From Mucilaginibacter gotjawali (GTDB taxonomy: Bacteria > Bacteroidota > Bacteroidia > Sphingobacteriales > Sphingobacteriaceae), in assembly GCF_002355435.1 (NCBI RefSeq), contig NZ_AP017313.1:4836001-4900000 (forward strand): 64,000 nucleotides of DNA, in the 5' to 3' direction. Positions 42,749 to 50,692 of the stretch are shown piece by piece. How positions within the stretch are numbered: the first letter of the stretch is position 1; each line of letters starts with the position of its first letter. Below the pieces are notes generated by a model. The model worked only from the letters and a program-made list of their open reading frames with translations. It did not search any database and was not told the DNA's origin. The position numbers and the translations under genes are program-made.

Positions 42749-42931
42749 ATGACAGGAACATCTTTAGTTTTATCAGATACTTTGTTAGTAGTAACCGTAG
42801 CAGTTATCAATTTAACCAACGAAAGCATCGATCAAATACCAGTGTTCCTGAAGTTCCTCATAATTATTGCTGTAGCCAGCTGCATTATCAGGCATATCAA
42901 CCATTACCGGCATACAAAACGACTGTATTAG
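42749..42931 (+). CDS. Small membrane protein inside the nuo cluster (copy 1)
   Basis: A 60-residue protein starting 2 bp after nuoE. It has a hydrophobic N-terminal stretch (about 7-22) and a second helix (about 31-48), then a basic tail HINHYRHTKRLY. It aligns without a gap over all 60 residues with the next small protein and shares Cys45, His49-Ile50, Tyr53, Thr56 and Tyr60. I know of no complex I subunit of this type. It may be an accessory subunit, but nothing in the sequence proves it. Confidence 0.65.
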   Translation: MTGTSLVLSDTLLVVTVAVINLTNESIDQIPVFLKFLIIIAVASCIIRHINHYRHTKRLY

Positions 42932-42958
42932 CTGGTTTACCTTATAAGTAAATAAAAA

Positions 42959-43141
42959 ATGAACAACAGAACAAAATTGATTTTATGGGATTCGGCCTTA
43001 ATCAGCGGGATCATGTTGTTTTTGTTTTGGAATATTCAGCCGCATAGCAATTTAATCATAGGTTTAATTACCGTATTAATTCTGTCAAATTGTGCGGCAA
43101 AACATATAGCCGCTTATAAATTAACCGGCAAAATTTATTAA
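42959..43141 (+). CDS. Small membrane protein inside the nuo cluster (copy 2)
   Basis: A 60-residue paralogue of the preceding small protein, with helices at about 12-26 and 31-47 and a basic tail ending KHIAAYKLTGKIY. It starts 27 bp after copy 1 and ends 5 bp before the nuoF ATG, so it is probably translated as part of the nuo message. Equal length and shared C-terminal residues point to a tandem duplication. Family and function are unknown. Confidence 0.65.
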   Translation: MNNRTKLILWDSALISGIMLFLFWNIQPHSNLIIGLITVLILSNCAAKHIAAYKLTGKIY

Positions 43142-43146
43142 CAGTA

Positions 43147-44508
43147 ATGGCACGTAAATTACTATTAGAACACATCAACGTACCGGGCATCAATACTTTT
43201 GATGTTTACCGATCAAAAGGCGGCTATGCTTCGGTTGAAAAAGCTTTGAAAACCATGTCGCCCGACGAAGTGGTGGAAGAAGTCAAGAAATCGGGACTGC
43301 GCGGCCGTGGCGGCGCGGGTTTCCCTACCGGGATGAAATGGAGCTTTCTGGCAAAACCGGAAGGTGTTGCCCGTTACCTGGTTTGCAATGCTGATGAATC
43401 GGAACCCGGAACTTTTAAAGACCGCTACCTGATGACTTATATTCCCCACCTATTAGTTGAGGGGATGATCACCGCAAGCTACGCCCTTGGTGCTAAAGTA
43501 TCCTATATCTACGTTCGTGGTGAAATGATGCCGCAGATCAGGATCCTGGAAAAAGCTATTGCCGAAGCAAAAAATGCCGGTTTCCTTGGTAAAAACATCT
43601 TAGGTTCAGGCTACGATCTTGAATTATATGTACAACCGGGCGGCGGCGCGTATATCTGCGGCGAAGAAACCGCTTTATTAGAGTCGTTGGAAGGCAAGCG
43701 CGGCAACCCGCGTATCAAACCGCCGTTTCCGGCGATTGCGGGTTTGTACGGCTGCCCAACGGTAGTAAATAATGTTGAATCCATAGCGGCTGTGGTACCC
43801 ATCATCAACGAAGGGGGCGAAGAATATGCCAAGATAGGGATTGGCCGCAGCACGGGCACCAAATTAATCTCAGCCGGCGGAAATGTTAAAAAACCGGGCG
43901 TTTATGAAATTGATTTAGGCTTACCAGCTGAAGAATTTTTATACTCCGACGAATATTGCGGCGGTATCGCCAATGGCAAACGTTTAAAAGCGGTTGTAGC
44001 CGGTGGTTCATCAGTGCCTATCCTACCTGCAAATCTGTTCCTTAAAACCATTAATAACCAGCCCCGCCTGATGAGCTATGAATCATTGGCCGACGGCGGA
44101 TTTGTGAGTGGTACCATGATGGGCTCAGGTGGATTTATTGCTTTTGACGAAGATCAGTGCATTGTTCGCAATACCTGGAACTTTACCCGTTTTTATCACC
44201 ACGAAAGCTGCGGGCAATGCTCGCCATGCCGCGAAGGTACCGGGTGGATGGAAAAAGTATTGCACCGTTTGGAATATGGTCACGGCAAAATGAGCGACAT
44301 GGACCTGCTGGTTGATGTATCGAAAAAAATTGAGGGGAATACTATTTGTCCGCTGGGCGACGCAGCTGCATGGCCGGTGGCCAGCGCCATCCGTCATTTC
44401 AGGGATGAATTTGAATGGCATGTAACCAATGCTTCCGAAGCGGTAACAAGGAATTTTGGATTGGCGCATTATGCTGATCCCCTGCCGAAATTAGAAACGG
44501 TAAGTTAA
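43147..44508 (+). CDS. nuoF: NADH-quinone oxidoreductase subunit F
   Basis: A 453-residue subunit that binds NADH and FMN and holds cluster N3. The glycine-rich GLRGRGGAGFPTG (about 50-62) is the nucleotide/FMN site, with PGTFKDRYLM after it. The [4Fe-4S] ligands are Cys355, Cys358 and Cys361 (SCGQCSPCREGT) and Cys401 (TICPLGDA). The sequence is complete and intact, with the usual length. It is followed after 18 bp by the Uma2-type gene rather than by nuoG. Confidence 0.97.
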   Translation: MARKLLLEHINVPGINTFDVYRSKGGYASVEKALKTMSPDEVVEEVKKSGLRGRGGAGFPTGMKWSFLAKPEGVARYLVCNADESEPGTFKDRYLMTYIPHLLVEGMITASYALGAKVSYIYVRGEMMPQIRILEKAIAEAKNAGFLGKNILGSGYDLELYVQPGGGAYICGEETALLESLEGKRGNPRIKPPFPAIAGLYGCPTVVNNVESIAAVVPIINEGGEEYAKIGIGRSTGTKLISAGGNVKKPGVYEIDLGLPAEEFLYSDEYCGGIANGKRLKAVVAGGSSVPILPANLFLKTINNQPRLMSYESLADGGFVSGTMMGSGGFIAFDEDQCIVRNTWNFTRFYHHESCGQCSPCREGTGWMEKVLHRLEYGHGKMSDMDLLVDVSKKIEGNTICPLGDAAAWPVASAIRHFRDEFEWHVTNASEAVTRNFGLAHYADPLPKLETVS

Positions 44509-44515
44509 TTTGGCT

Positions 44516-44523
44516 TATTTTTG
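44516..44523 (+). promoter_or_regulatory. -7 promoter element of the Uma2-type gene
   Basis: TATTTTTG (TAnnTTTG) is followed by TGT and the ATG at 44527, so a start point at the A of the ATG is predicted (leaderless). It would let the gene be expressed independently of the nuo message. No -33 TTG is visible in the end of nuoF. Confidence 0.55.
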
Positions 44524-44526
44524 TGT

Positions 44527-45123
44527 ATGAACAGCATCAATGACTTAGACTTCTCAAAAACTTATACCTACGCGGATTATTATTCGTGGAAGTTTGAGGA
44601 ACGTTTGGAATTGATTAAGGGTAAGATCTTTAAGATGAGTCCTGCCCCTAGTAATGCACACCAGGAGATTGCACTTAATATCGGCAGCGAACTAAATTAC
44701 TTTTTAAAGAATAAACCATGCAAGGTTTATTTGGCTCCTTTCGATGTTCGGTTGGTTAGGAATGAAACAACTGATCAAAAAATAAAGACGGTTGTTCAGC
44801 CGGATATCTGTGTTGTTTGCGATCTGAACAAATTAACTGATCAACGTGGATGTTTGGGTGCCCCTGATTTGGTTGTTGAAATTTTATCACCTGGTAACAA
44901 CGCCAAGGAAATAAAAATAAAATACGATTTATACGAGGAGTTTGCTGTAAAAGAATATTGGGTTATTTATCCCGATGAGCAATCATTATTAAAGTACGTT
45001 CTCAATAAAGATGGAAAATTTGTGGCTGAAGGCAGGGCGTTAACTGTTGGTGACAAAATTACCACATCAATATTGCCCGGTTTTGAATTGTCGTTGGACG
45101 ATGTATTTCATAACCTGATTTGA
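44527..45123 (+). CDS. Uma2 family PD-(D/E)XK nuclease-fold protein inserted in the nuo cluster
   Basis: A 198-residue Uma2/DUF820 protein. The putative restriction-endonuclease-like core is visible: Glu28 in ELIKG, Asp93 in QPDICVV, Glu118 in VVEILSPGNN, and lysines in EIKIKYDLYEEFAVKEYWVI (about 128-146). Uma2 proteins are numerous in cyanobacteria and some Bacteroidota and their function is unknown. The gene sits between nuoF and nuoG, has its own -7 element, and is not a complex I subunit. The ATG at 44527 is chosen over a TTG at 44521 that overlaps the -7 element. No terminal repeats are seen, so the insertion route is unknown. Confidence 0.85.
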   Translation: MNSINDLDFSKTYTYADYYSWKFEERLELIKGKIFKMSPAPSNAHQEIALNIGSELNYFLKNKPCKVYLAPFDVRLVRNETTDQKIKTVVQPDICVVCDLNKLTDQRGCLGAPDLVVEILSPGNNAKEIKIKYDLYEEFAVKEYWVIYPDEQSLLKYVLNKDGKFVAEGRALTVGDKITTSILPGFELSLDDVFHNLI

Positions 45124-45146
45124 GCGTCGATTGCGTTTTAATAATA

Positions 45147-45154
45147 TAATTTTG
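45147..45154 (+). promoter_or_regulatory. -7 promoter element upstream of nuoG
   Basis: TAATTTTG (TAnnTTTG) ends 11 nt before the nuoG ATG at 45166. A TTG at 45131 is too close to be its -33. It may restart transcription of nuoG-I after the Uma2-type gene. Confidence 0.4.
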
Positions 45155-45165
45155 ACTAATATAGA

Positions 45166-46167
45166 ATGTCAGTTAAAGTAACCATAGATGGCATTGCCAT
45201 TGAAGTAGAACCAGGGACAACCATCCTTAACGCCGCAAGGCAGATTGGTGGTGATATTGTTCCGCCTGCGATGTGCTATTATTCAAAACTGAAGGATAGC
45301 GGCGGTAAATGCCGTACCTGTTTGGTAAAAGTGAGCAAAGGATCTGAAAAAGACCCGCGCCCTATGCCCAAACTGGTGGCTTCGTGCCGCACCACAGTAA
45401 TGGATGGCATGGAAGTGCAAAACATCACCTCGCCCGAAGTTATTGAGGCCCGCAAAGGTATTGTTGAAATGCTGCTGGTAAACCACCCGCTGGATTGCCC
45501 GATTTGTGATCAGGCCGGCGAATGCCACCTGCAGGATCTTGGGTTTGAACACGGCGCAGTAAAAACCCGCTATGAGTTCGACCGTCGTACCTTCGAAAAA
45601 ATCGATATCGGTGATAAAATACAGCTGCACATGACCCGCTGTATCCTTTGCTACCGTTGTGTTTTTGTAGCTAACCAGCTTACCGACCATCGTTACCACG
45701 GAATTTTAAACCGCGGAGATCATTCCGAAATATCAACTTATATACAACATGCCGTTGATAACGATTTTTCCGGAAATGTGATCGACGTTTGCCCTGTTGG
45801 CGCCTTAACTGACAAAACTTTCCGCTTTAAAAACCGGGTTTGGTTTACCAAACCGGTTGAAGCACACCGTGATTGCGATCATCCTAACTGCAATGGTAAG
45901 GTAACCCTGTGGTATAAAGGCGAAGAAGTTTTGCGTGTAACCGCCCGTAAAGACGTATACGGCGAGGTAGAAGATTTTATTTGCAATACCTGCCGCTTTG
46001 ATAAAAAGAAAACATCCGACTGGGTAATTGACGGGCCGCGCCACGTATCACATAAATCTGTTATCAGTGCTAATCATTATGATTTTATACCTTTGCCGGT
46101 AGTAAAATCCAACCCTGTGCTGATAGAGGCTAATAAAGAACAATTTGAACGGGAGACACGCTTATAA
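45166..46167 (+). CDS. nuoG: NADH-quinone oxidoreductase subunit G, short form
   Basis: A 333-residue NuoG. The [2Fe-2S] ligands are Cys37, Cys49, Cys52 and Cys74. Cluster N5 has His107, Cys111, Cys114 and Cys120 (HPLDCPICDQAGEC). Cluster N4 has Cys159, Cys162, Cys165 and Cys209. A further set, Cys237, Cys242, Cys273 and Cys276, corresponds to the N7/molybdopterin Fe-S module but with altered spacing. The large C-terminal molybdopterin-fold domain of typical NuoG (700-900 residues) is absent. As nuoH begins on the last base of nuoG, this is a naturally short gene and not a frameshift. Confidence 0.94.
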   Translation: MSVKVTIDGIAIEVEPGTTILNAARQIGGDIVPPAMCYYSKLKDSGGKCRTCLVKVSKGSEKDPRPMPKLVASCRTTVMDGMEVQNITSPEVIEARKGIVEMLLVNHPLDCPICDQAGECHLQDLGFEHGAVKTRYEFDRRTFEKIDIGDKIQLHMTRCILCYRCVFVANQLTDHRYHGILNRGDHSEISTYIQHAVDNDFSGNVIDVCPVGALTDKTFRFKNRVWFTKPVEAHRDCDHPNCNGKVTLWYKGEEVLRVTARKDVYGEVEDFICNTCRFDKKKTSDWVIDGPRHVSHKSVISANHYDFIPLPVVKSNPVLIEANKEQFERETRL

Positions 46168-47210
46168 TGGAACTTGCAGATATCATAATTAAATTTGTAC
46201 TGGTAGTGATCATTTTTGCCATCAGTTTGCTGATCGCATTATACTCTACCTATGCCGAACGTAAAGTAGCCGCATTTTTTCAGGACAGGCTGGGCCCAAA
46301 CCGTGCCGGCCCATGGGGTATTTTACAGCCTTTTGCCGATGGCGGTAAAATGTTTTTAAAAGAAGAAATCATCCCGGCAAGCGCCAGCAAGTTCCTTTTT
46401 ATTGCAGGCCCGTCGCTATCCATATTTACAGCTTGTATCGGTTCCGCTGTTATCCCCTGGGGGCAAAAACTAGTCATTGCAGGCCATACAATAGACCTGC
46501 AGGTAACTGATATTAATGTCGGCATATTATACATTCTCGGCGTAGTATCACTTGGTGTTTATGGGGTAATGATAGGTGGTTGGGCCTCCAACAACAAATA
46601 TTCCTTATTGGGCGCCATACGTGCCGCATCACAAAATATCAGCTACGAAATTTCGATGGGCCTCGCTATCATCGCGCTGTTATTGGTTACCGGTACCCTG
46701 AGCTTGCGCCAGATTGCCGAACAACAGCATGGCTTTTGGGCGCATGGCTGGTTCACCTGGAACTTTTTTAAACAGCCTTTAGGGTTTTTATTGTTTATTG
46801 TTTGTGCTTTTGCAGAAACCAACCGTACCCCTTTCGACCTTCCTGAATGCGAAACTGAACTGATCGGTGGTTACCACACCGAATACTCCTCCATGAAACT
46901 GGGTTTTTACCTATTTTCCGAGTATATCAATATGTTCGTGTCTGGCGCAGTAATGGCTACCCTTTATTTCGGTGGTTATAATTTCCCTTTCATGGATATG
47001 ATTCACTCACCAAACCTGGTAGCAATTTTGGGTGTTGTTGCGCTATTCGCAAAGGTATTTTTCTTTATATTCTTTTTTATGTGGGTTCGCTGGACAATCC
47101 CCCGTTTCCGTTACGATCAGTTAATGGACCTGGGCTGGAAAGCATTGATCCCTCTGGCAATAGCCAATATTGTCATCACCGGTATTGTTATTACTTTTTT
47201 AAACAGATAA
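46167..47210 (+). CDS. nuoH: NADH-quinone oxidoreductase subunit H
   Basis: A 347-residue membrane subunit with about eight helices that links the quinone site to the proton-pumping arm. Family motifs YAERKVAAFFQDRLGPNRAG, ETNRTPFDLPECETELIGGY (quinone-entrance loop) and FMWVRWTIPRFRYDQLM are present. It overlaps nuoG by one base and is 13 bp from nuoI. Confidence 0.97.
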   Translation: MELADIIIKFVLVVIIFAISLLIALYSTYAERKVAAFFQDRLGPNRAGPWGILQPFADGGKMFLKEEIIPASASKFLFIAGPSLSIFTACIGSAVIPWGQKLVIAGHTIDLQVTDINVGILYILGVVSLGVYGVMIGGWASNNKYSLLGAIRAASQNISYEISMGLAIIALLLVTGTLSLRQIAEQQHGFWAHGWFTWNFFKQPLGFLLFIVCAFAETNRTPFDLPECETELIGGYHTEYSSMKLGFYLFSEYINMFVSGAVMATLYFGGYNFPFMDMIHSPNLVAILGVVALFAKVFFFIFFFMWVRWTIPRFRYDQLMDLGWKALIPLAIANIVITGIVITFLNR

Positions 47211-47223
47211 GCGATTTAAACAG

Positions 47224-47721
47224 ATGGAAGCATTAAGTAATAAGCGAAAAGTAATGGAAGCAAAGCCGCTCACGTTTTTGGAGCGGATCTATTTACCGGC
47301 CATTTTTCAGGGCCTGGCCATTACCATGAGGCACTTCTTCAGGAAACCTGTAACCATTCAGTATCCTGAACAAACACGCGAATATTCTGAAAATTTTAGG
47401 GGGTTGCACTCGCTCAAACGGGATGAGAATGGCAAGGAACGTTGCACCGCCTGCGGATTATGTGCCTTATCCTGCCCGGCAGAAGCCATCACCATGACAG
47501 CGGCTGAACGCCAGAAAGGTGAAGAACATTTATACCGCGAAGAAAAATATGCAGCTGTTTACGAGATCAATATGCTGCGCTGTATTTTTTGCGGCTTATG
47601 CGAAGAGGCCTGCCCGAAAGAAGCAATTTACCTGGACGGCCCGCACGTAACTTCAGACTATTTGAGAAAAGATTTTATATACGGTAAGGACAAATTAGTA
47701 GAAGCCCCATTAAATCAATAA
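47224..47721 (+). CDS. nuoI: NADH-quinone oxidoreductase subunit I
   Basis: A 165-residue ferredoxin-like subunit with two [4Fe-4S] clusters, N6a and N6b. The motifs CTACGLCALSC (Cys74, 77, 80, 84) and CIFCGLCEEAC (Cys120, 123, 126, 130) are complete. The N-terminal helix (LPAIFQGLAITMRHFF) lies against the membrane arm. The second in-frame ATG (codon 11) could also be the start. Confidence 0.97.
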   Translation: MEALSNKRKVMEAKPLTFLERIYLPAIFQGLAITMRHFFRKPVTIQYPEQTREYSENFRGLHSLKRDENGKERCTACGLCALSCPAEAITMTAAERQKGEEHLYREEKYAAVYEINMLRCIFCGLCEEACPKEAIYLDGPHVTSDYLRKDFIYGKDKLVEAPLNQ

Positions 47722-47731
47722 AGAAGTTTTA

Positions 47732-47739
47732 TACCTTTG
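47732..47739 (+). promoter_or_regulatory. -7 promoter element upstream of nuoJ
   Basis: TACCTTTG (TAnnTTTG) lies 10 bp after the nuoI stop and 41 nt before the nuoJ ATG. No -33 TTG is evident. It is a possible internal promoter for the membrane-arm genes. Confidence 0.4.
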
Positions 47740-47780
47740 CCCCGCACTTTAAAGGGTAAGGTATTTTGTAAATATAAACC

Positions 47781-48278
47781 ATGAGTACATTTTACTTCAT
47801 CGCATTTTTGTCAATCTTTTTTTCGATACTGGTTATCTCTGCGAAAAATCCTGTACATAGCATTCTTTACCTGGTGCTGGTGTTTTTCACCTTCACTATT
47901 CATTATATTTTGATGAATGCCCAGTTTTTAGCTGTGGTAAATTTCATTGTATATATGGGTGCTATCCTGGTATTGTTTTTATATACCCTGATGCTGATTA
48001 ACCTGAATAAAGAATCAGAGCCGCGCAAATCCGGCCTCATTAAGCTTGCAGCGGTTGTTGGCGGCGGTTGCTTTTTAACAACCATCATTGCAGCATTAAA
48101 AGCATTTAAAATTTCGCAGCCGGTAATGTTGCAGGACCCTAACCTGGGCCTGGTAAAAAACTTAGGCAAAATTTTGTTCAACGAATATTTACTGCCATTT
48201 GAAGTTTCGTCCATTCTGTTGCTATCAGCAATGGTTGGCGCGGTTTTACTGGCAACTAAAGACCCAAAAACAACCTGA
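47781..48278 (+). CDS. nuoJ: NADH-quinone oxidoreductase subunit J
   Basis: A 165-residue membrane subunit with five helices. The conserved third helix FIVYMGAILVLFLYTLMLI, with its functional region around Tyr and Gly, is present, and VGAVLLATKDPK ends the protein. The stop overlaps the first base of nuoK. Confidence 0.96.
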   Translation: MSTFYFIAFLSIFFSILVISAKNPVHSILYLVLVFFTFTIHYILMNAQFLAVVNFIVYMGAILVLFLYTLMLINLNKESEPRKSGLIKLAAVVGGGCFLTTIIAALKAFKISQPVMLQDPNLGLVKNLGKILFNEYLLPFEVSSILLLSAMVGAVLLATKDPKTT

Positions 48279-48607
48279 TGGAAACCATATCAAAAAACAT
48301 ACAAGCTATTCCGCTTAACCATTACATCCTGTTATGTTCTATCATATTTTCGATAGGCGTTATCGGTGTTTTGATCCGCAGGAATGCGATTGTGATCTTC
48401 ATGTCGGTTGAGTTGATGCTGAACTCGGTAAACCTGCTGTTAACCGCATTTTCCGTTTATCGCGGCGATGCCACCGGCCAGGTTTTCGTATTCTTTATTA
48501 TGGCGCTGGCAGCGGCAGAAGTAGCAATAGGCCTTGCCATCATCGTAATGATCTATCGAAATACCAATTCGATAGACATCAATGTGCTGAACAGGTTGAA
48601 ATGGTAA
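48278..48607 (+). CDS. nuoK: NADH-quinone oxidoreductase subunit K
   Basis: A 109-residue three-helix subunit. The membrane glutamates in IFMSVELMLNSVNLLL and MALAAAEVAIGLAIIV, needed for proton translocation, are present. It shares one base with nuoJ. A 154-bp palindromic element separates it from nuoL. Confidence 0.96.
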   Translation: METISKNIQAIPLNHYILLCSIIFSIGVIGVLIRRNAIVIFMSVELMLNSVNLLLTAFSVYRGDATGQVFVFFIMALAAAEVAIGLAIIVMIYRNTNSIDINVLNRLKW

Positions 48608-48760
48608 GCCCCCGGCCCCCTAAAGGGGAGCAAAGAGGGATTTCGGAAGTCGGATTTTCGATTTCGAATTTTAGAAAAATAAAAAACGCCTCATCCCTTT
48701 TAAGGGTTGGAGACTAATTAAATAACAATTAAAATTCCCCCTTTAGGGGGTTAGGGGGCA
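48608..48760. repeat. Composite palindromic element between nuoK and nuoL
   Basis: GCCCCCGGCCCCCTAAAGGG (from 48607) and CCCCCTTTAGGGGGTTAGGG (ending just before the nuoL ATG) are near-exact reverse complements. Each contains its own short palindrome (CCCC-TAAA-GGGG). About 110 bp of AT-rich spacer lies between. Same class as 11124-11209 and 39737-39850. Confidence 0.7.
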
Positions 48761-48761
48761 T

Positions 48762-50666
48762 ATGGATAATTACATCTGGCTTATTCCTGTACTACCGTTA
48801 GCCGGTTTTATTATTAACGGCTTAGGCCGCAACACGCTGTCAAAAGGCCTCATCGGCTTTTTGGGTAGTTTAATGGTACTGGTTTCATTTGGCTTAAGCC
48901 TGGGCCTGTTCTTGCAGATCAATTCAACACATGCGCCAATCAATGTAACTTTGTTTACCTGGTTCGAAGCTGGTACCTACAAGTTACCTTTCGCTTTTCT
49001 GGTAGATCAGTTAAGTGCATTAATGTTGCTCATCATTACTGGTGTAGGTTTCCTGATTCATCTTTATTCAATAGGATATATGAAGGATGACGCAGGTTAC
49101 GGCAAGTTTTTCGCCTACCTTAACCTGTTCGTTTTCTTTATGCTTTTACTGGTTTTAGGTTCAAATTACCTGATTATGTTTATCGGCTGGGAAGGTGTAG
49201 GGCTGTGCTCCTACCTGCTCATCGGTTTCTGGTACACCAACCCCGATTACGCGGATGCCGCAAAAAAAGCATTCATTATGAACCGAATCGGCGATCTGGG
49301 CTTTATCATTGGTATATTTTTACTGATGTATTATTTTCATAGCGCAAACTTTGCGGATATCTTCCTGCACGCAGGCACCAGCCAATACGCTGGTATACCA
49401 TACGTTTTAATCACATTATTACTATTTGTAGGCGCTGTTGGTAAATCGGCACAATTACCATTATTTACCTGGCTTCCTGATGCGATGGCCGGCCCGACAC
49501 CTGTTTCGGCCCTTATCCATGCCGCTACCATGGTAACTGCAGGTGTTTATATGATCGCCCGCTCAAACATCTTATTTACTTTGGCGCCGGTTACGCTGCA
49601 TGTAATATCCATCGTCGGCTTATCAACCGCAGTTTTAGCAGCTGTTATCGCTTTAACCCAAACTGATATTAAAAAAGTACTGGCTTATTCAACGGTTTCG
49701 CAGTTGGGTTATATGTTTTTAGGCTTGGGCGTTGGCGCCTATACAGGGGCTTTCTTCCATGTGCTTACCCACGCGTTTTTCAAGGCTTTATTATTCCTTG
49801 GTGCAGGTTCGGTTATCCACGCGGTTAGCGGCGAACAGGATATGCGCAAAATGGGTGGCCTAAAAAGCAAACTGCCTATAACTTACAGAACAATGCTTAT
49901 TGGTACCATCGCTATTGCGGGTATACCGCCTTTTGCAGGCTTCTTTTCAAAAGACGAAATACTGGCACATGTTTTCGCGCAAAGCCCTGCGATGTGGGTG
50001 ATTGGTGTTATTACCGCCATGTTCACCTCCTTCTATATGTTCAGGATGCTGTACCTTACCTTCTTCGGTAAGTTCCGCGGCACGCATGAGCAAGAACATC
50101 ATTTGCATGAATCACCGTCTACTATGACCATTCCGCTAATTGTTTTGGCAGCATTATCCATTGTTGGCGGTCTGATCGGCATTCCCGAGGTGTTGGGTGG
50201 CCATGATTGGCTTGCGCAATTTTTAGCGCCCGTATTTAAACAATCAGCCGCTGTTTTAACTGAAACGCCTTTGGCGCACTCTACAGAATGGGGCCTTATG
50301 GTCTTCTCTGTTCTCGGCGCATTAGCAGCCTTGCTTTATGCATACAACAAATACGTAAAGAATGCCCATGTGCCTGTTGCCGATACCGAAGAACGCCCTG
50401 CCCTGGCTGAATTATCATACCATAAGTTTTACATCGACGAATTGTATGACATGATTATCCGGAAACCACTGGATGCGCTATCAGACTTCGCTTATAAAGT
50501 GGTAGATAAAATGGGTATTGACGGAATTGTGAATGGACTGGGTAAAGGATCAATTGAGGCAAGCAAAGGCCTGCGCCTTTTGCAAACCGGTAATGTAGGT
50601 TTTTATATTTTCATGATGGTATTGGGGATCATTTCCATACTTCTGACACTTGTTTTTAAATTTTAA
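48762..50666 (+). CDS. nuoL: NADH-quinone oxidoreductase subunit L
   Basis: A 634-residue antiporter-like subunit and proton pump, with about 16 helices and a long lateral amphipathic helix followed by a final membrane anchor (residues ~540-634). Conserved sequences include FIGWEGVGLCSYLLIGFW (functional Glu), LPDAMAGPTPVSALIHAATM and HVLTHAFFKALLFLGAGSVI. Its ATG directly follows the palindromic element. It is 26 bp from nuoM. Confidence 0.97.
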   Translation: MDNYIWLIPVLPLAGFIINGLGRNTLSKGLIGFLGSLMVLVSFGLSLGLFLQINSTHAPINVTLFTWFEAGTYKLPFAFLVDQLSALMLLIITGVGFLIHLYSIGYMKDDAGYGKFFAYLNLFVFFMLLLVLGSNYLIMFIGWEGVGLCSYLLIGFWYTNPDYADAAKKAFIMNRIGDLGFIIGIFLLMYYFHSANFADIFLHAGTSQYAGIPYVLITLLLFVGAVGKSAQLPLFTWLPDAMAGPTPVSALIHAATMVTAGVYMIARSNILFTLAPVTLHVISIVGLSTAVLAAVIALTQTDIKKVLAYSTVSQLGYMFLGLGVGAYTGAFFHVLTHAFFKALLFLGAGSVIHAVSGEQDMRKMGGLKSKLPITYRTMLIGTIAIAGIPPFAGFFSKDEILAHVFAQSPAMWVIGVITAMFTSFYMFRMLYLTFFGKFRGTHEQEHHLHESPSTMTIPLIVLAALSIVGGLIGIPEVLGGHDWLAQFLAPVFKQSAAVLTETPLAHSTEWGLMVFSVLGALAALLYAYNKYVKNAHVPVADTEERPALAELSYHKFYIDELYDMIIRKPLDALSDFAYKVVDKMGIDGIVNGLGKGSIEASKGLRLLQTGNVGFYIFMMVLGIISILLTLVFKF

Positions 50667-50692
50667 AAAACGTTTAGCGTTTACAATATAAA

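Noticed and set aside
44521..45123. Uma2 gene as part of an insertion sequence
   Set aside because: No terminal inverted repeats, target duplication or transposase were found around it; Uma2 is not a transposase.
45166..46167. Truncated or frameshifted nuoG
   Set aside because: nuoH starts on the last base of nuoG, all Fe-S ligands are intact, and no remnant of the C-terminal domain is found in any frame, so the short form is natural.
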